Assembly: GCA_022361315.1 (NCBI GenBank)
Contig: JAKSBB010000930.1
Span: 1-12,733, forward strand
Source of the DNA: Desulfobacterales bacterium
GTDB taxonomy: Bacteria > Desulfobacterota > Desulfobacteria > Desulfobacterales > Desulfobacteraceae
Length of the DNA stretch: 12,733 nucleotides
Direction of reading: 5' to 3'
The translations under genes and the position numbers were made by a program. A model generated the notes under the pieces. It saw nothing but the letters and a program-made list of their open reading frames with translations, had not been told where the DNA came from and did not search any database. This document shows, one piece after another, positions 1 through 7,180 of this stretch. Position 1 is the first letter of the stretch. Each line of letters opens with the position of its first letter.

Positions 1-2
1 AT

Positions 3-1316
3 ATAAAAAAAATACTTGAAGAAAGTTTCAAATACATTACCGAGCCCAACAAGGACCGGCCCTGGAACGGGCCTGCCATTCCGGTTATCACGGAAATCCG
101 GGTGACGGTACCGGATCTGTTCATCGAGAATCTGAGAAACGGCTACCGGGAGAATATTTATTCCGTGTGCATGGACCTGGCAACGGACCGGAAGTGGAAA
201 TGGCTGTTTCCCTCTGACCTGAGGCATTTGAGAAAAACCTTTGTGAATATCTCGGCCGACGAAAGCGGCGCCTGCGAACTCTACTTTCTCAATCTGCTCA
301 AACTGATGCCCTTCTGGGAACTGGGCGGTGACAAAGACAGACTGCCGGATCTCAAAGAGGTGGATTTCCTTTTTTCACAAGATCCCCAGCGGGACCCGAA
401 CGCAGAAGATTTGAACTTTGTGGTCTGCCACATTGATATCGGCGGACTGACCACGGATGTCAGCATCCTTCTGGCCAATACCTATCAGGATCCGGCCCTG
501 GGCATTACTACTGCCCTGAAACGCAAGGAATCTTTTTCCGAAAGAAAGGCCGGAGAGTATTTCGCCGACACGTTTTCCCAGACCCGGATGCCGGATGAGA
601 CCGGCCCCTGGTGGGATAACGACCGCTTTTTGGGCAAGGAATTCTCAAGATTTCTGGAACTGCTCTGCGGCAAGCAGGCCGCCCTGCTGAATGAGTGGCG
701 TAAGGAAAAAGAGTTGACCGGTATTTATTTTCTGATTTCGGGCAGACCCACCAAATCGGAGAAGGTCCGGGCCTCAATGAAAAAACATATTCTCAAGGAG
801 TTCAACAAGAAAGAGTTGATGCTGCTGCCCGAACATTGTCTTTTCATGGCGGAATACCGCCATGTGGGGAAAAATCAGGAAGGGGAACGCTACGCAAAGA
901 ACATTGCTCACTTTGAGAAGCTGATCACCCTTCTGGGAAATGTGTACACCCTCTATGACGGGTATGAGATTTCCTTTGAGGATCATAAGTATTACATCTC
1001 ACTGGATACGGACGCCAGAACCACCACCCAGATGGAGGTGATCCCCGGCCGGATTTACAACATGGAAGAATTTGAGAATTATAAAAAATCCGCCGTTCAT
1101 AACAACGTCAACCACCTGGCCTTCACACGGTTTCCGGCGGGTGAGAACAGCACACGGTTTCTGACGGTGAAGACCATTGCCCGGCAAACCGCCTATCCGG
1201 TGATCAAGGTGGCCCAGAGCAATGACGGCCAGGCCTGGATCATGCCGTCGCTGGTGATCACCAACCTTGAGCAGAATGACCAGGCGTTTGATCTCTCCTG
1301 GGGCACCCTGATGTAA
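3..1316 (+). CDS. Actin/Hsp70-fold ATPase-like protein, C-terminal part (SrfB-like?), 5' end outside window
   Basis: The frame is open from base 3 to the TAA at 1314-1316, so the gene enters from upstream and 437 residues are visible. A GTG at 102 is only an internal codon as far as can be judged, because coding-like sequence continues before it. The clearest motif is HIDIGGLTTDVSIL (coded around 429-470), which matches the phosphate-2 loop of actin/Hsp70-type ATPases (DIGGGTTD). About 95 residues later comes LISGRPTKS, resembling the [ST]GRP segment that I associate with the SrfB 'virulence factor' family. There are no membrane segments. The C-terminus ends in a regular strand-rich stretch just before a terminator, so this is the true end of the protein and probably of its operon. 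The ATPase fold is well supported. The SrfB assignment is from memory of the family and is tentative; another Hsp70-like or PilM-like protein is possible. Confidence 0.55.
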   Translation: MKKILEESFKYITEPNKDRPWNGPAIPVITEIRVTVPDLFIENLRNGYRENIYSVCMDLATDRKWKWLFPSDLRHLRKTFVNISADESGACELYFLNLLKLMPFWELGGDKDRLPDLKEVDFLFSQDPQRDPNAEDLNFVVCHIDIGGLTTDVSILLANTYQDPALGITTALKRKESFSERKAGEYFADTFSQTRMPDETGPWWDNDRFLGKEFSRFLELLCGKQAALLNEWRKEKELTGIYFLISGRPTKSEKVRASMKKHILKEFNKKELMLLPEHCLFMAEYRHVGKNQEGERYAKNIAHFEKLITLLGNVYTLYDGYEISFEDHKYYISLDTDARTTTQMEVIPGRIYNMEEFENYKKSAVHNNVNHLAFTRFPAGENSTRFLTVKTIARQTAYPVIKVAQSNDGQAWIMPSLVITNLEQNDQAFDLSWGTLM

Positions 1317-1344
1317 CCTGTCCTGTAAAACCGAACTGACTAAT

Positions 1345-1383
1345 GACAGGGGTGTCCGCTTGCCGGGCGCCCCTGTCTTTTTT
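1345..1383 (+). terminator. Rho-independent terminator after the actin-like ATPase gene
   Basis: The arms GACAGGGGTGTCC (1345-1357) and GGGCGCCCCTGTC (1365-1377) pair over 13 positions with two G-T wobbles, around a short loop. Six T follow at 1378-1383. It lies 28 bases past the stop codon and separates the upstream gene from the histidine kinase. Confidence 0.85.
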
Positions 1384-1423
1384 CGGGGGCAATGTGTGTT
1401 TTTATGGCAGACAAAACAATACC

Positions 1424-1451
1424 TTGACAATCGCAGCCGTTTGCTTCTAAA
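1424..1451 (+). promoter_or_regulatory. Candidate sigma-70 promoter for the histidine kinase
   Basis: A perfect TTGACA (1424-1429) is followed after 16 bases by TCTAAA (1446-1451), which matches the -10 consensus at four of six positions. It sits between the upstream terminator and the kinase gene and would give a leader of about 50 to 95 bases, depending on which TTG start is used. Nothing else gene-like is visible in the 193-base gap. Confidence 0.5.
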
Positions 1452-1509
1452 TAGGATGCGAGCGTAAGGCGTTCATTATATATCGGAATCGTATCGTAGC
1501 ATCTGGCGG

Positions 1510-3138
1510 TTGTCAGTTCTGCAAAGTCTTCGCAACGGAAAGAGATGGTCTGCATTGGATTTCATCCGGATACAAGGTCATAATCAGGTCATCCGCAAAA
1601 TCGGCAGGATTGAAAATCCTTTCTACCCTGAGGATGTGACAGCCAAGTACCTGATCCTGTTCATTGAGCTCATAGGCATCTACAAAGGGCGTCAGGTAAA
1701 AGACGCATTTATCAGCCATCTTGTTACGGCACATCTGCCGACCATTGAAACCAAAGAAGAGTTCAGGCAGCGGGTCATGAAGGAGCATGTCTGGATAAAT
1801 TCTCATCTGAGCAGGTTGGTGGGATTCTATGCATTGGCAATAATGGGGCTTGGCAGAGGGGAGGGGGCCCGCCTGATCGGCAGAGCCGTGATCCGTAGAA
1901 ATTTTCTGCAGATGGCCGCAGGGCAGGTGCTCAACCTGAACTTTATTTACCGGAAAATTGCCCGGGTCAACCAGAACTTCAACTCTGTGCTGGAATTGAC
2001 CTATGATAATGACCAGTCAAAGGATGGTCTTGTTGTGATCCGGAAGAAAACAAAAGATGCGTATAAAAAGAGGCTTGTCCGCGATCTGGGTCGGGAACTG
2101 CTCCATGAGGCCATGGAGGTGGAAGATCAGGTGACCAAAGGTGTTCTGGAGTCGGTGCCAAAACTGTTAAGTGTGGAAAATCAGCATAATGTGGTACTCA
2201 CCGAACCTTTTTGTGAATTGCGGGGAGACGCATTTTGCGAGTATCACATCCGTATAAAGGAAAGGGCAAAAGGGATTATCCCCATAGTGAGCGGGATGTT
2301 GCGGTCAGCATTTTCCCAGTTGCTGCTTAAGATTCCCATGGTAAGAAAAATGGGAGAGCAGCTCATTGCCATGGAAATTTCCATTCAGAGACATACCCGT
2401 GATCTCAGCGATGTTCAGATTCAGCTGGAAGAGCGGGTGATGAAGCGTACACGGGAGTTGAGGAAGCTCAATGCCCACCTGGTGCGGACAGAGGAACGGG
2501 AAAAGAAACTCATGGCTGATACCCTTCATGAAGGGCTGGGGCAGGAGTTGGCCATTTCCCGGATTCTGGTCAGCCAGTTGGCCAGTGACCTCAATGACAG
2601 CCCCTCAGCCGAACTCACTGACAAATTGAAGTCTTATCTTGACGAGATGATCGCCAAGACACGGGCCATGACCAATGACCTGAGTCCGCCGGTATTGCAT
2701 GAGCTGGGTCTTGAGGACGCTTTGGTGTGGCTTGGGGAGAAGGTTGAGGCGGAGCATGATATCCGGGTGGAAATGGATGTTTTGCCAGGATCCCGGCCTT
2801 TGAATCCCGATGAACGGACCCTGGTTTTCAGGGTGGCTCAGGAGCTTTTTGTCAATATTGTCAAGCACGCCGGGGCTGATCGGGTTAAGTTGACATTTAT
2901 TCGATCCCGTGACCTGATCTACTTTTCCATTGAGGACAATGGGGTGGGTTTTGATCCCGGGTTGCTTGAAACTTTCGATTCTCCGTCAAACACAGGGTAC
3001 GGCCTATATTCAGTTCGGGACAGGATTCGGTTTGCCGGCGGCCGGTTTGAACTGGAATCCGAACCCGGAAAAGGGTGCCGGGCCACCTTGACATTACCCA
3101 GCACCACCACCACCCCTTCTGAAGCCGCTCACGCCTAA
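1510..3138 (+). CDS. Soluble sensor histidine kinase, HisKA_3 (NarX/DegS-like) class
   Basis: This is the sensor kinase of a two-component system, predicted to be cytoplasmic because no membrane segment or signal peptide is present. The kinase core is complete. A coiled coil at about 295-335 leads into the HisKA_3 box with phosphoacceptor H340 (TLHEGLGQEL). It is followed by the N box (ELFVNIVKHAG, N449), the G1 box (DNGVGFD, 476-482) and the G2 box (TGYGLYSVRDR, 495-505). The first 280 residues are the likely sensor. Within them, a Cys-rich FCELRGDAFCEYHI stretch (234-247) recalls the end of V4R-like ligand domains, but this is weak. The frame has no ATG near its 5' end; a TAA at 1465-1467 bounds it. 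TTG at 1510 gives 542 residues with a poor ribosome site. TTG at 1555 has GGAAAGAG at 1538-1545 and may be the real start (527 residues). No response regulator lies next to it in this window. Confidence 0.85.
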   Translation: MSVLQSLRNGKRWSALDFIRIQGHNQVIRKIGRIENPFYPEDVTAKYLILFIELIGIYKGRQVKDAFISHLVTAHLPTIETKEEFRQRVMKEHVWINSHLSRLVGFYALAIMGLGRGEGARLIGRAVIRRNFLQMAAGQVLNLNFIYRKIARVNQNFNSVLELTYDNDQSKDGLVVIRKKTKDAYKKRLVRDLGRELLHEAMEVEDQVTKGVLESVPKLLSVENQHNVVLTEPFCELRGDAFCEYHIRIKERAKGIIPIVSGMLRSAFSQLLLKIPMVRKMGEQLIAMEISIQRHTRDLSDVQIQLEERVMKRTRELRKLNAHLVRTEEREKKLMADTLHEGLGQELAISRILVSQLASDLNDSPSAELTDKLKSYLDEMIAKTRAMTNDLSPPVLHELGLEDALVWLGEKVEAEHDIRVEMDVLPGSRPLNPDERTLVFRVAQELFVNIVKHAGADRVKLTFIRSRDLIYFSIEDNGVGFDPGLLETFDSPSNTGYGLYSVRDRIRFAGGRFELESEPGKGCRATLTLPSTTTTPSEAAHA

Positions 3139-3240
3139 TCCCCCCGTCGGCCCATATTTCTAATAAGAAATCACCCTCTCATCATCCCGACACTTTCCTA
3201 ACAACTTAAACTAAAATTTTTATATCGGTTTTCCGTATGG

Positions 3241-3330
3241 GAATTGTTTGCTGCAATTCATCTGCGGAGGAAGCTACCCGCATGTCTGTATGCGGGGATT
3301 CAAGGAGATGTCCGGAATCTTTCCGGATAT
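3241..3330 (+). promoter_or_regulatory. Structured leader upstream of the decarboxylase gene (three hairpins)
   Basis: The 227-base gap between the kinase and the decarboxylase has no convincing -35/-10 pair but contains three successive inverted repeats. GAATTG/CAATTC pair at 3241-3259 with a 7-base loop. CCCGCAT/ATGCGGG pair at 3277-3296 with a 6-base loop. A 10-bp stem with one wobble lies at 3308-3330 (core TCCGGAA/TTCCGGA, 3-base loop). The last is followed by a T-rich but interrupted stretch, so it is not a clean terminator. The stems are visible in the sequence. A role in controlling the downstream operon is inference. Confidence 0.35.
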
Positions 3331-3365
3331 CAGTTTATTCATTTTTTAGTAAAGGAGTTGTTTGG

Positions 3366-4607
3366 ATGAGTTTTGAAGGTAACATCGAAAGTTTGCGGAA
3401 AGGAAGCAAACCTGCGGGATTTATGGAGAAAAGCCGGCAGATCAGGGTATCCCGGGACTTGATCCGGCGGTTGGACAATCGTATTACACCCTATTTCCAG
3501 TTTAATCTTCCACGGGTGATGAAGAATATCGCCGCGGTGGAAACAGAGGTTCGTCCGGACCGTCTTTTTTATGCGGTCAAATGTAATTCACTGCCCCGTG
3601 TGCTGCACACGGTTGCGGCCGCCGGATGCGGATTTGAGATCAACAATAAAAGCGAGTGGATGCACCTTGACCGGCAAGGCTTGTCCCATGCCCCGATGAT
3701 CAATAGTTCTCCCATCTCCTCTGCCGGAGATGTCCGGTTTCTTCATGCCAGAGGGGTTCGAATGTTCTGTGTGGATTCCAGGGCTCAGGTGGATAATCTG
3801 GCGGTGAATGCTCCGGGTGCATCCGTCTATGTCCGCCTCTATCATGGGAACACCGGCAGCCGGTTCAAGCTCAACCGGCTTGGGACGGCCCTGGAAGCTG
3901 CCCTGGATCTGATTGCATACGCCGGGGAAATGGGAATCCGGCCGGTGGGGGTCACCTTTCATGTGGGGTCCCAGTGTAAGGACCCGGGGAATTGGCAGCA
4001 GGCCATCAAAACGGCTGCCAGGGTGTTTGAGGCCTATCCGTTTCTAAAGGTGCTGAACCTGGGGGGGGGATTCCCGGTGTCCTACGGTGAGCCGGTACCG
4101 GCGCTGGTGTCATTGGGTGTCGTCATCCGGGAAAGCCTTGACCGGTATTTTACCCGGCGTCCCGAGATATGGGTGGAACCGGGACGGTTCATTGTGGGGG
4201 ATGCCGCATTTACCTGTGCTTCCGTCATACAGATCCGGGAGGCTGAACCGGTGTCAAGGGTGGTGGTAGACATGTCGGTGTTCAGCGGATTCATGGAGAT
4301 TCTGGAAATCAGCGACGGGTTTCATTATTCCGTCACCGGGGATTCCGGCATGGCCGGAGATTTCGTCAGGTATGATATTGGTGGCCCCACCTGTGCGGGA
4401 ACCGACAGGATCTGCAAGGATGTGTTGTTGCCGAAACTGACGGTAAATTATGCCTTTCCTCACCTGAGTTCCCGCTTATACTTCGCCAATACCGGAGCCT
4501 ATACCCTGGACTATATTGCCCGGCATCAGCAGGCCGGATTTAATGGGGCCCCTATCCCTAAAATTTATTATTCCGGAGAGGGGGAATATCATGAGATGGC
4601 AATTTAG
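3366..4607 (+). CDS. PLP-dependent ornithine/lysine-decarboxylase-family (fold type III) amino acid decarboxylase
   Basis: Predicted cytosolic enzyme that decarboxylates an amino acid to an amine using PLP. The 413-residue chain carries the family signatures in order: FYAVKCN with the PLP lysine K72, GFEINNKSE (89-97), FHVGSQ (H199), LNLGGGFP (230-237), EPGRFIVG (271-278), PTCAGTDRI with catalytic-type C343, and GAYT (377-380). The overall pattern follows eukaryotic-type ornithine decarboxylase. One important difference is that the residue after C343 is Ala, where ornithine decarboxylases have Asp (CDG) contacting the distal amino group of the substrate. D317 (EISDGFH) appears to keep the other substrate-contact Asp. 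The substrate is therefore uncertain. ATG 3366 was chosen because AAAGGAG sits 8 bases before it. An in-frame ATG at 3282 (GGAGG at 3266-3270) would add 28 residues that do not resemble the family. The gene overlaps the next one by 17 bases. Confidence 0.88.
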   Translation: MSFEGNIESLRKGSKPAGFMEKSRQIRVSRDLIRRLDNRITPYFQFNLPRVMKNIAAVETEVRPDRLFYAVKCNSLPRVLHTVAAAGCGFEINNKSEWMHLDRQGLSHAPMINSSPISSAGDVRFLHARGVRMFCVDSRAQVDNLAVNAPGASVYVRLYHGNTGSRFKLNRLGTALEAALDLIAYAGEMGIRPVGVTFHVGSQCKDPGNWQQAIKTAARVFEAYPFLKVLNLGGGFPVSYGEPVPALVSLGVVIRESLDRYFTRRPEIWVEPGRFIVGDAAFTCASVIQIREAEPVSRVVVDMSVFSGFMEILEISDGFHYSVTGDSGMAGDFVRYDIGGPTCAGTDRICKDVLLPKLTVNYAFPHLSSRLYFANTGAYTLDYIARHQQAGFNGAPIPKIYYSGEGEYHEMAI

Positions 4608-5298
4608 ACGCCCATGGCGAAAAGGCACACGGATTGTCGCATCCCCCCGGGATCGGTTATGGCAGAAGTGCGAACAGCTTGAATTTAAAATATTCTCCGA
4701 TTGCAATTACATCAACGACAACGGTCGAAACCGTCTCCATGAGTTTGACGGTTTTCAGCGGTCCGTGTTTATCGCCTCCGGACGTGAAGTGGGTACCCTT
4801 ACCGGTACCATGCGCCTCGTATTTAATAATGGGACGAATATGGAGAAGTCCTATTTCCCGACCCTTGCCAATGCCAGGCTGATCGGTACCCCCGATGACG
4901 GCCGGTTCTCGGTTGAGAAAAACCAAAATCAGTTGCTGATCTACGAGGACAGCTATGCCCGGTTGTGCGCGCTGCCGGCGACGGGTTGTGTGGATGTATC
5001 CACAATGGCGGTGTTGCCGGAAAACCGTGATACCTCGGTCTCCGGTGACCTGATTTCCCGTGCCATATTTCTGGCCTGGGAAATGTCGGTCAGGTATGCA
5101 TTAGGCGCCATAGATACCCGGTTTCTGAAGAAAGTGCTTCAAAGAGGGCTGCCGTTCGTTCCGCTGGGACCGGCCGTGCATTACTGGGGGTCTCCCACAA
5201 CCCCGGTGCTTCTGGATACGTACCGTGTCCCTAAAGGTGTGTGGCGGGTGATGATTCAAATGATGAAAATGAAGGGAATGATAGGAGGTGTTATATGA
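4591..5298 (+). CDS. FeeM/LuxI-like N-acyltransferase (N-acyl amino acid / N-acyl amine synthase family)
   Basis: Predicted cytosolic acyltransferase of the autoinducer-synthase/FeeM fold, a group that moves fatty acyl chains from acyl-ACP to an amine or amino acid. Of 235 residues, the N-terminal half shows HEFDGFQRSVF (50-60), matching the E-x-D motif of LuxI-type enzymes. GTLTGTMRLVF (68-78) follows, with R75 in the place of the conserved G-x-x-R-L arginine. The C-terminal half has VDVSTMAVLPENRD (134-147) and GLPFVPLGPAVHYWGS (186-201), the latter typical of the exosortase/FeeM-associated acyltransferases. The Arg of the usual E-x-S-R motif is replaced by Thr. No membrane segment is evident. 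The start at 4591 follows GGAGAGGGGG (4575-4584) and lies inside the end of the decarboxylase gene; the stop overlaps the next start as ATGA, so the three genes are probably co-translated. Pairing with a decarboxylase suggests the acyl acceptor is an amine (inference). Confidence 0.65.
   Translation: MRWQFRRPWRKGTRIVASPRDRLWQKCEQLEFKIFSDCNYINDNGRNRLHEFDGFQRSVFIASGREVGTLTGTMRLVFNNGTNMEKSYFPTLANARLIGTPDDGRFSVEKNQNQLLIYEDSYARLCALPATGCVDVSTMAVLPENRDTSVSGDLISRAIFLAWEMSVRYALGAIDTRFLKKVLQRGLPFVPLGPAVHYWGSPTTPVLLDTYRVPKGVWRVMIQMMKMKGMIGGVI
5283..5290 (+). promoter_or_regulatory. Near-perfect Shine-Dalgarno deciding the GNAT start
   Basis: AGGAGGTG lies within the last codons of the acyltransferase gene, six bases (counting from AGGAGG) before ATG 5295. 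It overrules the longer in-frame start at 5241 and supports translational coupling through the ATGA overlap at 5295-5298. Confidence 0.75.
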
Positions 5299-6422
5299 GG
5301 ACTGTAAATAGAGCTTATGTTAAACAGGAACGGCAATTGACGGAACGGCATCCGGAGCTTTTGGAAATGGAAGTTACCCCTCTGGATGAATCCGGGTTGC
5401 ACCTTGAGGAATTGTCAGGGTTTATGGAAAGCTGCTGGACCCATGATTACGGTCGGGAACCCCGGCTCAGATTTTCGCGTACCTTCCTGGCATGGAACAT
5501 GGGAGAGCGTCTCACCGGTCTTATGGCCAGAGACGTTGCCGGAAAACTTGTCGGTGTAGTGGTATATTTTAAACGCGGATACCAGCAGGACGGAACGGTT
5601 CGCTATTATGCCATAGAAACAGGGCTTTCAGTGCACCCGGATTGCCGGGGAAGGGGAATCGGGCAATGGCTTGTACTGAGGTTGAGACAGATGATCCGGG
5701 AGGCAGGAATTGATTTTTCCATAAGCTGGTATGACAGCCGTCATAACCAGCCCGGATCATCATTTTTAACATTGGCAGAAAAAAGATCCCGCGAGGGGAA
5801 TGCGGTTTTGGTCACCCTTCTGGGGCGTGTGATGGATTATGCCGGTACGGTCCAGTACGGTGGGTTTTCTCCCTTTGAAAGAGCGGTTCTTCGTCTGACG
5901 TCTGCGGTGTTCCCCTATGTGGATTCTCCTGACCTCCCCGTGAAATTCAGGGTAAATGGTTGGTCTGAGAAAAAATTTTACCGATATTTGGATTTGGTCG
6001 CTGAAGTTCAGTCCTGCACCCGGTCCGGCCTTGCCCCGGACGCGGGAAGCTTCTTGAGGTGGGGGCGCGGCGGAAGATTTTATGCCCTTGAGAAAAGATC
6101 TGAAAAAAATGGCAGGGTTTATGGGCTTTTCTTCGGCCACAAAGTGCTGCTGGAAAATAACCGGTTTTATTTTCAGGCCGACGGCATTTTCCTCAGCCCG
6201 GAACTCTCTTTGGGTGAGAAAAGCGCATTTCTCAGATATGTGGAACAGATTCTGTGTGAAAAGGAGCGTTGCATAGGGGTTACCGTTTCTGAAACCGGCG
6301 GCAATCCCGGTTGGTACCACGGATATCTTCCGGTGGCAAGCCAGGTATTGTCCATGGATGCCTACCGGCCTACAAGTGTTGGGCTCAACCGGTTAAAAGC
6401 CGGCTTTGTTGAGTTACGTTAA
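5295..6422 (+). CDS. GNAT-family N-acyltransferase with an extended C-terminal domain
   Basis: The 375-residue protein has an N-terminal GNAT domain at about 28-155. Strand-forming GKLVGVVVYF (83-92) is followed by GLSVHPDCRGRGIGQWLV (110-127), a good acetyl/acyl-CoA-binding motif A with the RGRGIG pyrophosphate loop. The remainder (about 180-375) also has alternating strand and helix character, including FYFQADGIFLSPELS (291-305), and may be a second GNAT-like fold without a recognisable CoA loop. At 375 residues it is far longer than a single GNAT domain of about 150. It is coupled by ATGA overlap to the FeeM/LuxI-like gene, so it probably acts on the same product or precursor. The acyl donor and acceptor cannot be read from the sequence. 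No signal peptide or membrane segment is seen. Confidence 0.75.
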   Translation: MRTVNRAYVKQERQLTERHPELLEMEVTPLDESGLHLEELSGFMESCWTHDYGREPRLRFSRTFLAWNMGERLTGLMARDVAGKLVGVVVYFKRGYQQDGTVRYYAIETGLSVHPDCRGRGIGQWLVLRLRQMIREAGIDFSISWYDSRHNQPGSSFLTLAEKRSREGNAVLVTLLGRVMDYAGTVQYGGFSPFERAVLRLTSAVFPYVDSPDLPVKFRVNGWSEKKFYRYLDLVAEVQSCTRSGLAPDAGSFLRWGRGGRFYALEKRSEKNGRVYGLFFGHKVLLENNRFYFQADGIFLSPELSLGEKSAFLRYVEQILCEKERCIGVTVSETGGNPGWYHGYLPVASQVLSMDAYRPTSVGLNRLKAGFVELR

Positions 6423-6433
6423 TCAATGGATAA

Positions 6434-6468
6434 GGGAGCCGGCTGTATGTTGTTACGGTCCGGCTCCC
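6434..6468 (+). other. GC-rich hairpin between the GNAT gene and the small membrane protein gene
   Basis: GGGAGCCGG (6434-6442) and CCGGCTCCC (6460-6468) form a perfect 9-bp stem with a 17-base loop, starting 12 bases after the GNAT stop. No uninterrupted T run follows directly (CGATTTAAAA), so it is at best a weak terminator. It may be an attenuator or mRNA-processing/stabilising structure that sets different levels for the downstream gene. Confidence 0.5.
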
Positions 6469-6572
6469 GATTTAAAACCCGGGATTTTCTTTTTAGGCGG
6501 AAACGTGTATTCTTATGCACTGTTTTTAAGGCGTGGAAAAGAAAAGCGGTTATATCGGGGGGAAGAATTAAC

Positions 6573-7127
6573 ATGCTGGCGAAAAGCGGCTGCGGCGTTG
6601 TGTTAAAAAAAGTGCCGGCGAATCAAATGGAGCGTGTTGTCAAACGCTTTCTGAGTTATTGCAGAGTAAGTCGGCTACTCCTGCTGACTTCCATTATCGC
6701 TTTTGGCGCCGGATGCTATTTTACGGACACGTTTTTGCACCGTATCTCAGAAAATCCTGAACCGGAGGTTCGCATTGCGCTATGGGGGCTTTCGGGTTTC
6801 TGTATTGCATTCTTTGCGATACTGGACAGCCGCTCCCGCTATCAGGATTATAAACGGGCAAAAGATCTGTTTTTTGAAAATGGATTTCACCCGCGGATTG
6901 CCGGGCTGTTTATCCGTTCCAGATGCCAGCGTGACGCCGCATTTGTGGCGGCATTGGATCTTGGATTTCAGGAGCCGCTTCGCATGTTCTACAGACAGCA
7001 AGGCTATCAATGGTATCATGTCATACCGGATGTGGTGATGAAACACCCGAAGATTTTACTTTCCCGTAAGTTCTGGCGTCACACTCTATTTGCACCCACC
7101 TATCGTTCACGGTATTTCCTGGGATAA
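6573..7127 (+). CDS. Small two-helix inner-membrane protein of unknown function
   Basis: I do not recognise this 184-residue protein. It has two hydrophobic segments, about 34-56 (RLLLLTSIIAFGAG...) and 66-84 (RIALWGLSGFCIAFFAILD), joined by a short acidic loop. A basic, aromatic-rich C-terminal tail of about 100 residues follows. Basic residues before the first helix and after the second place both termini in the cytoplasm by the positive-inside rule. ATG 6573 was chosen because GGGGGGAAG (6557-6565) precedes it. An in-frame ATG at 6426 lacks a ribosome site and would force translation through the 6434-6468 hairpin. The gene lies at the end of the acyltransferase set and just before the promoter of the export set, so it may anchor the biosynthetic enzymes or assist hand-over to the transporter; that is speculation. 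Confidence 0.65.
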   Translation: MLAKSGCGVVLKKVPANQMERVVKRFLSYCRVSRLLLLTSIIAFGAGCYFTDTFLHRISENPEPEVRIALWGLSGFCIAFFAILDSRSRYQDYKRAKDLFFENGFHPRIAGLFIRSRCQRDAAFVAALDLGFQEPLRMFYRQQGYQWYHVIPDVVMKHPKILLSRKFWRHTLFAPTYRSRYFLG

Positions 7128-7180
7128 TTCGTCATTTCCACCCTTTCAAAGACCGCCCCTTCTCTTTTTTGGGAATCTGC

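Noticed and set aside
3139..3175. Terminator after the histidine kinase
   Set aside because: Only a five-pair TTTCT/AGAAA stem with no T tract is present, so the kinase transcript may run on into the decarboxylase gene.
3236..3250. Sigma-54-like promoter before the decarboxylase (TGGGAATTGTTTGCT)
   Set aside because: The GG and GC elements are 9 bases apart rather than 10, and the first box lacks the CAC part.
3237..3365. Longer N-terminus of the decarboxylase from ATG 3237 or 3282
   Set aside because: The added residues do not resemble the family, the region is full of hairpins, and ATG 3366 has the better-spaced AAAGGAG.
4516..4590. Upstream start for the FeeM/LuxI-like gene at 4516
   Set aside because: It has no ribosome site and would overlap the decarboxylase by over 90 bases; ATG 4591 follows a good GGAGAGGGGG.
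4792..4890. Three GGTACC hexamers within 100 bases of the acyltransferase gene
   Set aside because: They fall on ordinary Gly-Thr and similar codons in different contexts, with no regular spacing; probably chance.
5241..5294. Upstream start for the GNAT gene at 5241
   Set aside because: AGGAGGTG at 5283-5290 and the ATGA overlap clearly favour 5295.
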